Source: JACDAN01 sp963721345
Lineage (GTDB): Bacteria; Actinomycetota; Thermoleophilia; Gaiellales; Gaiellaceae
DNA: 64,000 nt
Assembly: GCA_963721345.1 (NCBI GenBank)
Contig: CAVRIT010000001.1
Coordinates: 2,294,001 to 2,358,000, forward strand
Reading direction: 5' to 3'
Below the pieces are notes generated by a model. The model made no database searches and was not told the origin of the DNA. It saw nothing but the letters and a program-made list of their open reading frames with translations. Made by a program: the position numbers and the translations under genes. Below, piece by piece: positions 24,955 through 34,564 of this stretch; the first letter of the stretch is position 1; the number at the start of each line of letters is the position of its first letter.

Positions 24955-25225
24955 TCCAAAGGAACCGACGGCGGAGGAGCTGATCGAGGCCGTCAAGCAG
25001 ATGAAGGTCTCGGACCTGCTGCTGTCGACTGCCGCCACGCTCGCTCAGCTCGGCTTCGCGAAGCTCGACGAGCCGACGCGCGACCTCGAGCAGGCGCGCC
25101 TCGCGATCGAGGGGATGAAGGCGCTGATCGGGGCACTCGAGGGCTCGGTCCCGGAAGACGCGATCCGCGACTTCAACCAGGTCGTGACGAATCTCCAGCT
25201 CGCCTACGCGTCGGCCGCGAAGTAG
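24941..25225 (+). CDS. DUF1844-like small helical protein
   Basis: 94 residues from TTG 24941, coupled to the ligase gene. It is mostly helical, with VSDLLLSTAATLAQLGFAKL and DLEQARLAIEGMKALIGALEG as the recognisable DUF1844 pattern, ending VVTNLQLAYASAAK. DUF1844 proteins are conserved next to infC-rplT in many genomes but lack a known function. Confidence 0.75.
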   Translation: MAADDPKEPTAEELIEAVKQMKVSDLLLSTAATLAQLGFAKLDEPTRDLEQARLAIEGMKALIGALEGSVPEDAIRDFNQVVTNLQLAYASAAK

Positions 25226-25303
25226 GCAAGGCGCGCCTACTCGTCGCTGACACCCCCGTTCGAGGGAGGAAAAGCCTTACACAAGGCCGATAGCCTCCGG
25301 GTG

Positions 25304-27362
25304 ATGCGGGGTCTCGGAGCCGCCCTCTCGCTCGTCGCCGTGCTCGGGTTCCCCGGCGCGGTGACGGCGTCTCCTGCCGATCCTCCGAGCTACGTCCCCG
25401 GTGAGCTTCTCGTCCGCTTCGCGCCGACCGCCACCGCCACCGCGCGAGCAGACGTCGTGGCCGATCTCGACGCGAAGGTCATGGAGCGCCTGCCGGTCAG
25501 CGGCCTCGTCCGCGTCAAGCTCGAGCCCGGGACGTCGGTTCCCGAAGCCGCCGCCGCGTTCGAGCGTCGGGCGGGGGTGCGCTTTGCGCAGCCGAATCAT
25601 CTCTACCGCCTGGCGGTGACCCCGAACGACTCGAGCTGGAGCCAGCTCTGGGGCATGACGAAGATCGATGCGCCGACCGCCTGGGACACCACGACCGGCA
25701 GCAGCGCAGTCACCGTCGCAGTGGTCGACACCGGCATCGACTACGCCCATCCAGATCTCGCCGCCAACGTGTGGCAGAACGACGATCCCGTGGACGGTCT
25801 CGACAACGACGCCAACGGGCGCGTCGACGACCTTCACGGCTGGGACTTCGCGGAGGACGACCAGAATCCGGACGACGACGAGGGCCACGGCACGCATGTC
25901 GCCGGCACGATCGGCGCCGCCGGCAACAACGGCCAGGGTGTCGCCGGAGTCAACTGGCAGGTCAAATTGATGGCGCTGAAGGCCGCCGATAGCGACGGGT
26001 TCCTCGCCGAGGACTGGATCGTCGGCGCATTCCAGTACGCCTGCGCCAACGGTGCGAAGGTGATCAACGGCAGCTTCGGCGGCCCGAGCGGCGGCAGCGC
26101 GATGCTCGCCGCGATCAACGCTTGCCCGAACTCGCTCTTCGTCTTCGCCGCGGGGAACGACGGAACCAACAACGATGCCGTGCCGCAGTACCCGTGTAAC
26201 TACCCGCCCGCGAACGTCGTTTGCGTCGCGGCGAGCGAGCAGTCGGACGCACGCCCCAGCTTCTCGAACTACGGCGTCAGCTCCGTCGACCTCGCCGCAC
26301 CCGGGGTCAACGTCCTCAGCACCGTCCCCGGCGGCGCCTATGACTCCTACCACGGGACGTCGATGGCGACGCCGCATGTGGCGGGCGCCGCGGCACTCGT
26401 GCTCGCGAACACCCCGGCGCTCGGCCCGGCCGAGGTCCGGCGTGCGCTGCTCCTCTCGGCCGATCCGAAACCGACATTCACCGGCCTCGTCGCGACGGGC
26501 TCGCGGCTGAACGTGCGCCGCGCGCTGAGCCAGGAGATCGCGCTTCCGACCGGCTTGACGGCGGCGAGCTCCAGCCCCGCCTTCAACACCTGGTCGAACG
26601 TCAACACGGCCACGGCAACATGGGGCGGCGCGGTGGACGCTTCCGGGATCGACGGCTACTCGTACGCGTGGTCGCCGGACGCGACCTTCGTCCCCGACGA
26701 GGTCAAGGAGGTCGAGGAAAACGTCACCTCGGCGACTGCGACGCTGCCCGACGGGCGCACCTGGTTCCACGTCAGGGTCCGCGACGGTGCGGGCAACTGG
26801 AGCGACCCCGTGCACCTCGGGCCGTTCCAGATCGACACGTTCCCGCCCGCCCGGCCGACGCTCTCGAGCCCGACGCACCGCGCGGGCGTCGCGTCGACGG
26901 ATCGCACGGTCGAGCTGAACTGGACGACTCTCGGCGATCCGGTGAGCGGGCTGGACGGCTTCTCGTTCTCGTGGGGCCGTCAGCAGCTCGTGACCGTCGA
27001 CCAGACGAAGGACGCCGAGGAGGGTGCGTTCGGACGACGAGCGCGCGACTGGACAACGGCGCGTGGTGGTTCGGCATCAGCGCACGGGACAACGCCGGGA
27101 ACTGGACCGACACGACGGTCCTCGGGCCGTTCGTCGTCACCGGCGCGAGCCCGGTGTGCACCGTCCCGCGGCTGCGCGGCCAGAAGCTCGTGGGTGCGAA
27201 GCGCTTGCTGGCCAAGGCGGGCTGCGCGATCGGCCGAGTCACGAGGGCGTACTCGCGCCGCGTCGCGCGTGGCCGCGTCGTGGCCAGCGCCGTGCGCCCG
27301 GCCTCCGGCTTCGCCGCGGCACGAAGGTCGCGGTGGTTCTCAGCCGCGGACGCAGGCGCTGA
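25304..27362 (+). CDS. secreted subtilisin-like protease with C-terminal PASTA-like domain (two frameshifts)
   Basis: Signal peptide at the N-terminus and an inhibitor-I9-like propeptide (YVPGELLVRFAP). The peptidase S8 domain has AVVDTGIDYAHPDL (Asp), GHGTHVAGTIGAAG (His), FAAGNDG and GTSMATPHVAGAAAL (Ser). Fibronectin-like segments follow. Near 27030 the frame shifts (one base missing), after which LDNGAWWFGISARDNAGNW continues in another frame. PASTA-like CTVPRLRGQKLVGAKRLLA follows, with a second one-base shift near 27318 before GTKVAVVLSRGRRR and the stop at 27362. Conservation across both breaks suggests sequence errors. ATG 25304 lies 7 nt after TAGCCT. Confidence 0.85.
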
Positions 27363-27443
27363 GACACGCTCCGGTGTGGTAGAAAGGCGCGGCGCCGGGA
27401 GCCCTCGGCGCTTTCGCTCGGACTGCCGCCTTGGAATTCTTCG

Positions 27444-29471
27444 CTGAACAATCCGGTACTGATCGCGCTCGTCTGCTCCGGCGTCGCGATCGCCTTCGGC
27501 ATCGGATTGACGGTCTGGCTGCTCGGGCTGTCCCCGGGAACGGAGCGCATGCAGGCCATCGCCCACGCCGTCCAGGAGGGCGCGTCGGCCTACCTTCGCC
27601 GTCAGTACACGACGATCGCCGTCGTCGCCGCAGTCCTGTTCCTCGTGATCGGCTTCTGGAACGACCTCGGCTGGGGCACCGCCTTCGGCTTCCTGATCGG
27701 CGCAGTCTTCTCGGCCGGCGCGGGCTTCATCGGCATGAACGTGGCGGTGCGCGCGAACGTCCGGACCGCAGAGGCCGCCAAGCGCGGCGTCGCGCCGGCA
27801 CTGCGAGTCGCGTTCTCGGCAGGCTCTGTCACGGGCCTCTTCGTCGTCGGCCTCGGACTGCTCGGGGTCGCGGGCTACTACGGGATCCTCACCGAGTTCT
27901 TCGACCAGACCGAGAAGGAGGCGACCGAGCATCTCATCGGCCTCGCCTTCGGCGGTTCGCTCATCTCCGTGTTCGCGCGTCTGGGCGGCGGGATCTACAC
28001 GAAGGCAGCGGATGTCGGCGCCGACCTCGTCGGCAAGGTCGAGGCAGGGATCCCCGAGGACGACCCGCGCAACCCGGCGGTGATCGCGGACAACGTCGGC
28101 GACAACGTCGGGGACTGCGCCGGCATGGCGGCCGACCTCTTCGAGACCTACGCCGTGACGCTCGTCGCCGTCATGTTCCTCGGCGCGGTGCGGTTCCCGG
28201 CGACGAACATCGTCGAGTACCCGCTCGTGATCGGCGGCGTCGCGATCATCGCCTCTGTCATCGGCACGTTCTTCGCACGGATCGGGCGCAGCGGCTCGAT
28301 CATGGGCGCGCTCTACAAGGCCGTCGCAGTGGCGACGATCCTCTCTGCGCTCTTCTTCATCCCGGTGACGGCGGCGTTCGACAGCGACCGCTTCCCGTTC
28401 TGGAACCTTTACGGCTGCACGCTGATCGGCCTCGCGGTGACCTTCTTGCTCGTCGCGATCACCGAGTTCTACACCGGCACCCGGTGGGGCCCCGTCAAGG
28501 GGATCTCGAAGGCCTCACTCACCGGGCACGCGACGAACATCATCGAGGGCCTGGCGATCGGCATGCAGGCGACCGCAGCGCCGGTGATCGTGATCGCCGC
28601 GGCCATCGTGACCGCCTACGAGATCGAGGGCCTCTTCGGTGTCGGCGTCGCCGTCATGGCGCAGCTGGCGATGACCGGGCTGATCGTCGCGCTCGACGCC
28701 TACGGCCCGGTGACGGACAATGCCGGTGGGATCGCCGAGATGGCCGATCTCGACGACTCGGTGCGCGCTGTGACCGACCCGCTCGACGCCGTCGGGAACA
28801 CGACGAAGGCGGTCACGAAGGGCTACGCGATCGGCTCGGCCGGCCTCGCGGCGCTGATCCTGTTCGACGGCTTCACGACCGAGCTCGACGAAGAGGGTCT
28901 CCCGACGACGTTTCTCCTGAACGACGCGTGGGTCATTGCCGGCCTCCTCATCGGTGGCTTGATGCCGTTCCTGTTCTCGTCGCTCGCCATGCAGGCCGTG
29001 GGCCGAGTCGGCGGGCAGGTTGTCCAGGAGGTGCGGCGTCAGTTCCGCGAGATCCCAGGGATCCTCGAGGGCACGGGCCGGCCGGAGTACGGGAAGACCG
29101 TGAACATCGTCACCGGCGCCGCGATCAAGAACATGATGGCGCCGAGCCTGATCCCTGTCGCGTTTCCGATCATTGTGGGGATCATCTCGGTGGAGATGCT
29201 CGGCGGGCTCCTGATCGGGACGATCGTGACGGGCATCTTCCTGGCGATCGCGATGACGTCAGGCGGCGGGGCGTGGGACAACGCGAAGAAGCTGATCGAG
29301 GACGGCGCCTACGGCGGAAAGGGCTCGGACGCCCACGCCGCAGCGGTCACCGGCGACACCGTCGGGGATCCGTACAAGGACACCGCCGGCCCCGCGATCA
29401 ACCCGATGATCAAGATCACGAACATCGTCGCGATCCTGATCATCCCTCTCATCGTCGCGATCCACGGCTAG
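27444..29471 (+). CDS. hppA: membrane-bound proton-pumping pyrophosphatase, K+-independent type
   Basis: Hydrolyses pyrophosphate to pump protons, as a ~16-helix membrane protein. Core motifs: GGGIYTKAADVGADLVGKVE, EDDPRNPAVIADNVGDNVGD, TDNAGGIAEMA and GSDAHAAAVTGDTVGDP. The residue after GNTT is Lys (GNTTKAVTKG), the hallmark of K+-independent enzymes; K+-dependent ones have Ala. TTG 27507 is the first usual start, but it lies inside helix 1. Homologous sequence (LNNPVLIALVCSGVAIAF) begins at CTG 27444, and a TTG at 27431 would join it after removal of one base. Confidence 0.95.
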   Translation: MNNPVLIALVCSGVAIAFGIGLTVWLLGLSPGTERMQAIAHAVQEGASAYLRRQYTTIAVVAAVLFLVIGFWNDLGWGTAFGFLIGAVFSAGAGFIGMNVAVRANVRTAEAAKRGVAPALRVAFSAGSVTGLFVVGLGLLGVAGYYGILTEFFDQTEKEATEHLIGLAFGGSLISVFARLGGGIYTKAADVGADLVGKVEAGIPEDDPRNPAVIADNVGDNVGDCAGMAADLFETYAVTLVAVMFLGAVRFPATNIVEYPLVIGGVAIIASVIGTFFARIGRSGSIMGALYKAVAVATILSALFFIPVTAAFDSDRFPFWNLYGCTLIGLAVTFLLVAITEFYTGTRWGPVKGISKASLTGHATNIIEGLAIGMQATAAPVIVIAAAIVTAYEIEGLFGVGVAVMAQLAMTGLIVALDAYGPVTDNAGGIAEMADLDDSVRAVTDPLDAVGNTTKAVTKGYAIGSAGLAALILFDGFTTELDEEGLPTTFLLNDAWVIAGLLIGGLMPFLFSSLAMQAVGRVGGQVVQEVRRQFREIPGILEGTGRPEYGKTVNIVTGAAIKNMMAPSLIPVAFPIIVGIISVEMLGGLLIGTIVTGIFLAIAMTSGGGAWDNAKKLIEDGAYGGKGSDAHAAAVTGDTVGDPYKDTAGPAINPMIKITNIVAILIIPLIVAIHG

Positions 29472-29514
29472 GCCCGACCGGACGCGGCTGTCCGGCGCTC
29501 GTTGTCACACTTCC

Positions 29515-29607
29515 GTGCATGGACCTGGTCCAGCACGAGCGTCGTTGTGGCCGCGGGATCACACCGGACAATGCGGGTCGCGTGCCGTTCCTTACCGGAC
29601 CTGGTCC
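29515..29607. repeat. two REP-like palindromes GGACC-T-GGTCC
   Basis: 29520-29532 reads TGGACC-T-GGTCCA, flanked by GTGC and GCAC that extend the stem with one bulge (29515-29536). 29597-29607 repeats GGACC-T-GGTCC. Both lie in the 158-bp gap between the convergent hppA and trkH genes, which contains nothing else I can identify. The odd-centred format matches the other palindromes in the window. Confidence 0.55.
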
Positions 29608-29629
29608 CGTGGGGAGTCTGCGGGCGGTT

Positions 29630-31144
29630 CTAGACACGCCAGTAGTGGCGCGAGAGGAGCACCGCTACTGGGATGATTTCTAGGCGGCCTAGCCACATCA
29701 GGACGATCATCGCCAGCTTCGAGACGTTGCTGAACGGGTCGAACGAGCCCATCGGGCCCGCAAAGCCGAGGCCTGGGCCGACGTTCCCCAACGTCGTCGC
29801 GGCCGCCGCGACGGCGTCGATGAGGCGGAGGTCGAGGTCGATGCGGGCGCCGTCGGCCATCAGTACGAACGCGCCGAGGGCGAAGACGCCCACGTAGAGC
29901 AGGACGAAGCTCGAGATCGCGCGCAGGATGCGCTCGTCGACGGGGACTCCGTTCAGCCGGACGCGGCTGACGATCTCGGGGTGGACGGTCTGGTCAAGCT
30001 CGCGCCGAAGAATCCGCCCTATCAAGAGGTGCCGGACGACCTTCACCGACCCCGCCGTCGAGCCCGCTGAGCCCCCGAAGAACATGACAGCGACGAGCAC
30101 GACGGCTGCGAACAGCGGCCAGAGGTTGAAGTCGGTGCTCGCAGCGCCGGTCGTGGTCATCATCGACGAGACCTGGAACGCCGCGGCCCGGATCGCCTCC
30201 TCGCCGCGCGCGACGCCCTCGGCCCACAGCTCGACGATCACCACGACCGTCGCGACAGTCAGGAGCGTCATGTAGAGGCGGAACTCCTCGTCGCGGACGA
30301 GCGGGCGCAGCTGGCCGCGCAGGAACACGCGGTAGAGGAGCGCGAAGTTCGCGCCCGCGACGACCATGAAGAAGACGAACACCCACTGCGAGGCAGCGCC
30401 GAACGACTCCGCCCCGCGCGCCTCGGTGGAGAAACCGCCCGTCGGCAGCGTCGTGAGCGCATGCGCGAGCCCCTCGAACGGACTCATGCGCTCGTCGATG
30501 CCGCTCCACGCGAACGCGGTGAGGATCCCGGCCATCGCGAGCGTCAAGAGCACGTACAGAACCCACAGTCGGCGCGCGGTGTCGCGGATCCGCGCGGTCA
30601 TCTGCTCGAACTCGGGCCCGGGAAGCTCGTGCTCGAGCAGCTGGCGGCCGCCGACGCGCAGCCTCGGCAGGACGGCCAGCGCCAGCACGATGATTCCCAT
30701 CCCGCCGAGCCACTGGGTCAGCTGCCGCCACATGAGCAGGGAGTTGGGCAGTCCCTCGACGTCCGTGAGGATCGTGGCGCCCGTCGTGGTAAACCCCGAC
30801 ATCGCCTCGAAATACGCGTTGACCGGGCTCGACAGCTGGTCCTCGCCGGAGAAGATGTACGGCAGTGCGCCGAGGCCCGCCGCGAAGACCCAGGTCAGCG
30901 AGACGACGAGAAACCCCTCGCGCATGCCGATCTGGTCCTTGCCGGCCGTGACGCGCTCGAGGCCCCAGCCGAAGGCGCCCCCGGTGAGACCCGCGAAGAG
31001 GAACGGCCAGACGGGCTCCGAGTAGCCGATCGCGAGCGCGAGCGGGAACAGCATCGCCAGGCTGAGGTACTTGACCAACGCGCCGACGAGGTTGAGGCTC
31101 CCGAGGACGTCGACGCCCAGGACGCCGGCTCGATCGCGCCTCAA
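29630..31144 (-). CDS. trkH: TrkH/KtrB-family potassium channel subunit
   Basis: 504 residues. The ion-conducting subunit of a Trk/Ktr potassium uptake system, with four pore repeats. Pore-like segments: AMSGFTTTGATILTD, TLPTGGFSTEARGAES, SSMMTTTGAASTDFNLW and TTLGNVGPGLGFAGP, each with the characteristic central glycine. MFFGGSAGSTAGSVKVVR is the conserved Trk signature. It starts at TTG 31144, overlapping the trkA stop (TTGA), so the two subunits are translationally coupled. Confidence 0.96.
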   Translation of the reverse strand: MRRDRAGVLGVDVLGSLNLVGALVKYLSLAMLFPLALAIGYSEPVWPFLFAGLTGGAFGWGLERVTAGKDQIGMREGFLVVSLTWVFAAGLGALPYIFSGEDQLSSPVNAYFEAMSGFTTTGATILTDVEGLPNSLLMWRQLTQWLGGMGIIVLALAVLPRLRVGGRQLLEHELPGPEFEQMTARIRDTARRLWVLYVLLTLAMAGILTAFAWSGIDERMSPFEGLAHALTTLPTGGFSTEARGAESFGAASQWVFVFFMVVAGANFALLYRVFLRGQLRPLVRDEEFRLYMTLLTVATVVVIVELWAEGVARGEEAIRAAAFQVSSMMTTTGAASTDFNLWPLFAAVVLVAVMFFGGSAGSTAGSVKVVRHLLIGRILRRELDQTVHPEIVSRVRLNGVPVDERILRAISSFVLLYVGVFALGAFVLMADGARIDLDLRLIDAVAAAATTLGNVGPGLGFAGPMGSFDPFSNVSKLAMIVLMWLGRLEIIPVAVLLSRHYWRV

Positions 31145-32463
31145 AGCGTCCGCTCGACCTCCTGGACGCGACTCGACGGCGTGAAGATGATCGCTCGGTC
31201 CCCCGCCTCGAGCACGTCGTCACCGTGCGGGAAGAGGGCGCGTCCGTCGCGTACCACCGCGCCGATCAGCGAGCCCGTCATCGGCAGGTCGCGGAACCGC
31301 TGGCCCGCGAGCGCGCTTTCCTCGCGCACCGTGATGTCGAGGATCTCGAATCGATCCTGATCGAGCATCGTGACCTGCCGAGTCCGCGGGTCGCGCGCGA
31401 AGCGCACCATCTCCTCGGCGGTCAGGTGCCGCGGGTTGATCGCGACGTCGATCCCCGCGCGCTCGAAGACCTCCATTGACACGGTGTCGTGGACGATCGC
31501 GATCGTCGACTGGATGCCGTGGAGCTTGGCGAGCGTCGCGGCGTAGTAGTTCTTCGCGTCGTCCTTCATCGCGAAGACCGCGGCGTCCGAAGCACCGATC
31601 CGTTCGCGCTCCAGGAACTCCGGGTCGATCCCCGTCGCGTTGAAGACCCGCGCCTCGTGGAACTGCTCCGCGACCACACGCGCGCGCTCGGGATTCGACT
31701 CGATCAACCGCACGCGGATCCCCTGCTGGAGCAGCACCTCCGCCGTGGCGACGCCGATCCGGCCGGCGCCGTAGATGACGACGTCGTCGACCTTGCGCCT
31801 CGTCGGGGTCAGGAGCTGGCTCCACTCGCGTGCCGCCTCGGGCGATCCGATCACGACGATCCGGTCGCCCGGGTGGATGATCTCGTCGCCACGCGGGAGC
31901 GCGATCTCGTTGCCGCGGATGATGCTCGCCACTTTCGAGTTCGGCGGGAGCTCGGCCTCGCGCAGCGGGCGCTCGGCGATCCCCTTCGGCGGCTCGCGAA
32001 CGTCGAACTCGACGATCTGCACCTGCCCCTCCGCGAAGACATCGGTCTGCCGAGCGGCTGGCACGCCGATCGTCTGCGACACGGCGAGCGCCGCCTCGCG
32101 CTCGGAGGAGACGACCCAGTCGACGTCCAGCTGGCGCTGTCGCCACACGTCGAGGTACTCCTGGTTCGTCGTCCTGACGATGGTCCGGGTGTCCGGGGTC
32201 AGCGCGCGGGAGAAGATCGACGCGATGATGTTCACCTCGTCGCGCGAGGTGCACGCCATCAGCAGGTCGGCGCCTTCGAGTCCTGCTTCCTCGAGCGTCC
32301 GGCGGCTCGCCCCGTTGCCCTCGACGACCCCGACGTCGAACCGGGAGACCAGCGCGTCGAGCCGGCTCGCGTCCTCGTCGACGATCGTCAGCTCGTGGTC
32401 GCCGTGGAGGGCCTCGACGATCGTCGAGCCCACCTGGCCTGCTCCGATGATGAAGACCCTCAC
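31141..32463 (-). CDS. trkA: TrkA, potassium uptake regulatory subunit
   Basis: 440 residues made of two RCK units: MRVFIIGAGQVGSTIVEAL (first Rossmann), a TrkA-C domain around residues 140-220, VVIYGAGRIGVATAEVLLQQ (second Rossmann) and a final TrkA-C domain. It binds NAD(H)/ATP and gates TrkH from the cytoplasmic side. It starts at GTG 32463, divergent from the intact APC permease. A TAGCCT box lies 9 nt upstream of the start on this strand. Confidence 0.96.
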   Translation of the reverse strand: MRVFIIGAGQVGSTIVEALHGDHELTIVDEDASRLDALVSRFDVGVVEGNGASRRTLEEAGLEGADLLMACTSRDEVNIIASIFSRALTPDTRTIVRTTNQEYLDVWRQRQLDVDWVVSSEREAALAVSQTIGVPAARQTDVFAEGQVQIVEFDVREPPKGIAERPLREAELPPNSKVASIIRGNEIALPRGDEIIHPGDRIVVIGSPEAAREWSQLLTPTRRKVDDVVIYGAGRIGVATAEVLLQQGIRVRLIESNPERARVVAEQFHEARVFNATGIDPEFLERERIGASDAAVFAMKDDAKNYYAATLAKLHGIQSTIAIVHDTVSMEVFERAGIDVAINPRHLTAEEMVRFARDPRTRQVTMLDQDRFEILDITVREESALAGQRFRDLPMTGSLIGAVVRDGRALFPHGDDVLEAGDRAIIFTPSSRVQEVERTL

Positions 32464-32516
32464 GCGGAGCTGAGGCTAACGCCGCCTGCCGCCGGACAGA
32501 GGCATAGGGTTCGCCG

Positions 32517-34406
32517 GTGCCACGGCGCAGGAGGCGGCAGCAAGGGCTCGAGCGCGTCCTAGGGACGCCCGCGCTCTTCGCGACGGCGTACGGCAACGTC
32601 GGCTCTTCGATCTACTACGCGCTCGGCGTCACCGCTGCGTTCGCGCTGGGCTTGACGCCGCTCGTCTTCGTCATCGCCGGGCTGATCTTCGCTGCGACGT
32701 CCGCGACCTACGCGGAGGGAACGGTGCGCTACCCCGAGGCAGGCGGCTCGTCGAGCTTCGCGCGCCACGCGTTCAACGAGCTCGCGAGCTTCGGTGCGGC
32801 CTGGGCGCAGATGCTCGTCTACATCGCGACGGTCGCCATCTCCGCGTTCTTCGTCCCGCACTACCTCTCGGTCTTCTGGGAGCCGCTGCGAGAGAACCCG
32901 TGGGACATCGTCGTCGGCGCGGTCGTGGTCGTCGTCCTCGTCGCGATCAACATCGTCGGCGTCAAGGAGGCGGCGAGCCTCAACGTCCTGCTCGCCGTCG
33001 TCGACTTCGCGACCCAGGCTCTGCTCGTCGCCGTCGGCTTCTTCCTCGTCTTCGACCTGGACACGCTGAAGGCGAACGTCGAGCTCGGCGTTGCGCCGAC
33101 GTGGAGCCAGTTCTTCATCGCGATCCCGATCGCGATGCTCGCCTACACGGGCGTCGAGACCGTCTCGAACCTCGCAGAGGAGGTGCGGGATCCGCCGCGC
33201 AACGTTCCGAACGCCTACAAGCTGATCGCGCTTGCCGTCTTCGCGATCTACTTCACTCTCCCGGCGATCGCCCTCTCGGCACTGCCGGTCTTCGAGCAGG
33301 ACGGCGAGTACGTGACGAAGCTCGGCCTGCCGCCCGAGGAGGGCGGCTACACGAACGATCCCGTCCTCGGCGTCGTCGAGAACCTCGGGCTCAGCGAGGG
33401 CGCGCTTCTGCACGGCCTGGAGATCTACGTCGGAATCCTCGCCGCGACGATCCTCTTCATCGCCACCAACGCCGGGGTGATCGGCGCCTCGCGCATCACC
33501 TATGCGATGTCGGGCTACCGGCAGCTGCCGCTGGGCTTTCGACGGCTTCACCCACGCTTCAGGACGCCGTGGCTGGCGCTCGTCGTCTTCGCCGGAATTC
33601 TCCCGATCCTCACGATCCTCCCGGGGCAGACGGACTTCCTCGGCACGATGTACGCCTTCGGCGCGACGCTCTCGTTCACCGTCGCACACGCCTCGATCGT
33701 GGCGCTGCGCGTTCGCCGCCCGGAGGAGGAGATCACGTTCCGTGCGCGCCCCAACCTCCGTCTACGTGGGATCGACTGGCCGCTGTTCGCGATCGTCGGT
33801 GGGATCGGGACGCTGCTGGCGTGGATCGTGATCGTCGTCCAGGAGTCGACGACCCGGTGGGCCGGGTTCGCCTGGCTCGCGCTCGGCTTCGTCGGCTACG
33901 CGGCGTACCGGCGCTGGTCGCTACACATCCCGGTGACGGCGACGGAGCGCGCGCCGGCGCTCGTGCTCGGCCCCTCGCTCACCGTGGAGTACCGGACGGT
34001 CGTCGTCCCCGTCCTCCGCACCGCCGAGTCCGAGGAAGCGCTCGTCGCCGCGGCGCGACTCGCAGCCGACCGGGGCTCGACGGTCGCGGTCGTGCACGTG
34101 ATCGAGGTGCCGCTCGACCTTCCGCTCGACGTCGAGCTGCCGGAGGCAGAGCGGGAGGCGGATGACGTCCTCGACAACGCGGCGGCGCTGCTCGAGGCGT
34201 ACGGCGTCCGAGCCGTCACGCGACTCCAGCGCGCCCGCGCCGCCGGGCCCGCAATCGTCGAGGAGGCGGCGCGCCGCAACGCCGAGCTGATCGTCGTCGG
34301 CGCCCCGCGAGTACGGCGGAAGCAGATCTTCGGGAGGACCGTCGACTACGTCCTCAAGAACGCCACGAGCCGCGTCCTGATCGCGGCGGGGCGCCACGCC
34401 GCGTGA
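32517..34406 (+). CDS. APC-superfamily permease with C-terminal UspA domain (amino acid or potassium, KimA-like)
   Basis: 629 residues. Twelve-helix APC permease: GTPALFATAYGNVGSSIYYA in helix 1 (substrate-binding unwound region), YPEAGGSSSFARHAF, MLAYTGVETVSNLAEE and TNAGVIGASRITYAMSGYRQ. This is followed by a ~140-residue universal-stress-protein module (VVVPVLRTAESEEALVAAA, VVGAPRVRRKQIFGRTVDYV). The APC-plus-cytoplasmic-domain layout and the potassium-gene neighbourhood suggest a KimA-like potassium importer, but amino-acid transport is equally possible. GTG 32517 lies 6 nt after TAGGGT (32505-32510). Confidence 0.85.
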   Translation: MPRRRRRQQGLERVLGTPALFATAYGNVGSSIYYALGVTAAFALGLTPLVFVIAGLIFAATSATYAEGTVRYPEAGGSSSFARHAFNELASFGAAWAQMLVYIATVAISAFFVPHYLSVFWEPLRENPWDIVVGAVVVVVLVAINIVGVKEAASLNVLLAVVDFATQALLVAVGFFLVFDLDTLKANVELGVAPTWSQFFIAIPIAMLAYTGVETVSNLAEEVRDPPRNVPNAYKLIALAVFAIYFTLPAIALSALPVFEQDGEYVTKLGLPPEEGGYTNDPVLGVVENLGLSEGALLHGLEIYVGILAATILFIATNAGVIGASRITYAMSGYRQLPLGFRRLHPRFRTPWLALVVFAGILPILTILPGQTDFLGTMYAFGATLSFTVAHASIVALRVRRPEEEITFRARPNLRLRGIDWPLFAIVGGIGTLLAWIVIVVQESTTRWAGFAWLALGFVGYAAYRRWSLHIPVTATERAPALVLGPSLTVEYRTVVVPVLRTAESEEALVAAARLAADRGSTVAVVHVIEVPLDLPLDVELPEAEREADDVLDNAAALLEAYGVRAVTRLQRARAAGPAIVEEAARRNAELIVVGAPRVRRKQIFGRTVDYVLKNATSRVLIAAGRHAA

Positions 34407-34564
34407 TCACCACCGTCCTCTCGGGAACGCTGATCGTCCTCGGCGGCGCGATCATCGTCCGCACGCTCGCGAGCGGGATCGGCGGCGGCCTCGGCCTCCT
34501 ACTCGGGTCGCTGTTCGTGCTCGCCGGCGCCGGACGCTTGTACGTTCGGAGGCGCATTGGCTAG
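34403..34564 (+). CDS. 53-residue two-helix membrane protein
   Basis: Starts at GTG 34403, overlapping the permease stop (GTGA), and ends at 34564, eight bases into the next permease. Two hydrophobic spans (TVLSGTLIVLGGAIIVRTLA and GLGLLLGSLFVLAGAGRLYV) are followed by RRRIG. Its tight coupling between two paralogous permeases suggests a small accessory subunit. I recognise no family. Confidence 0.6.
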   Translation: MITTVLSGTLIVLGGAIIVRTLASGIGGGLGLLLGSLFVLAGAGRLYVRRRIG

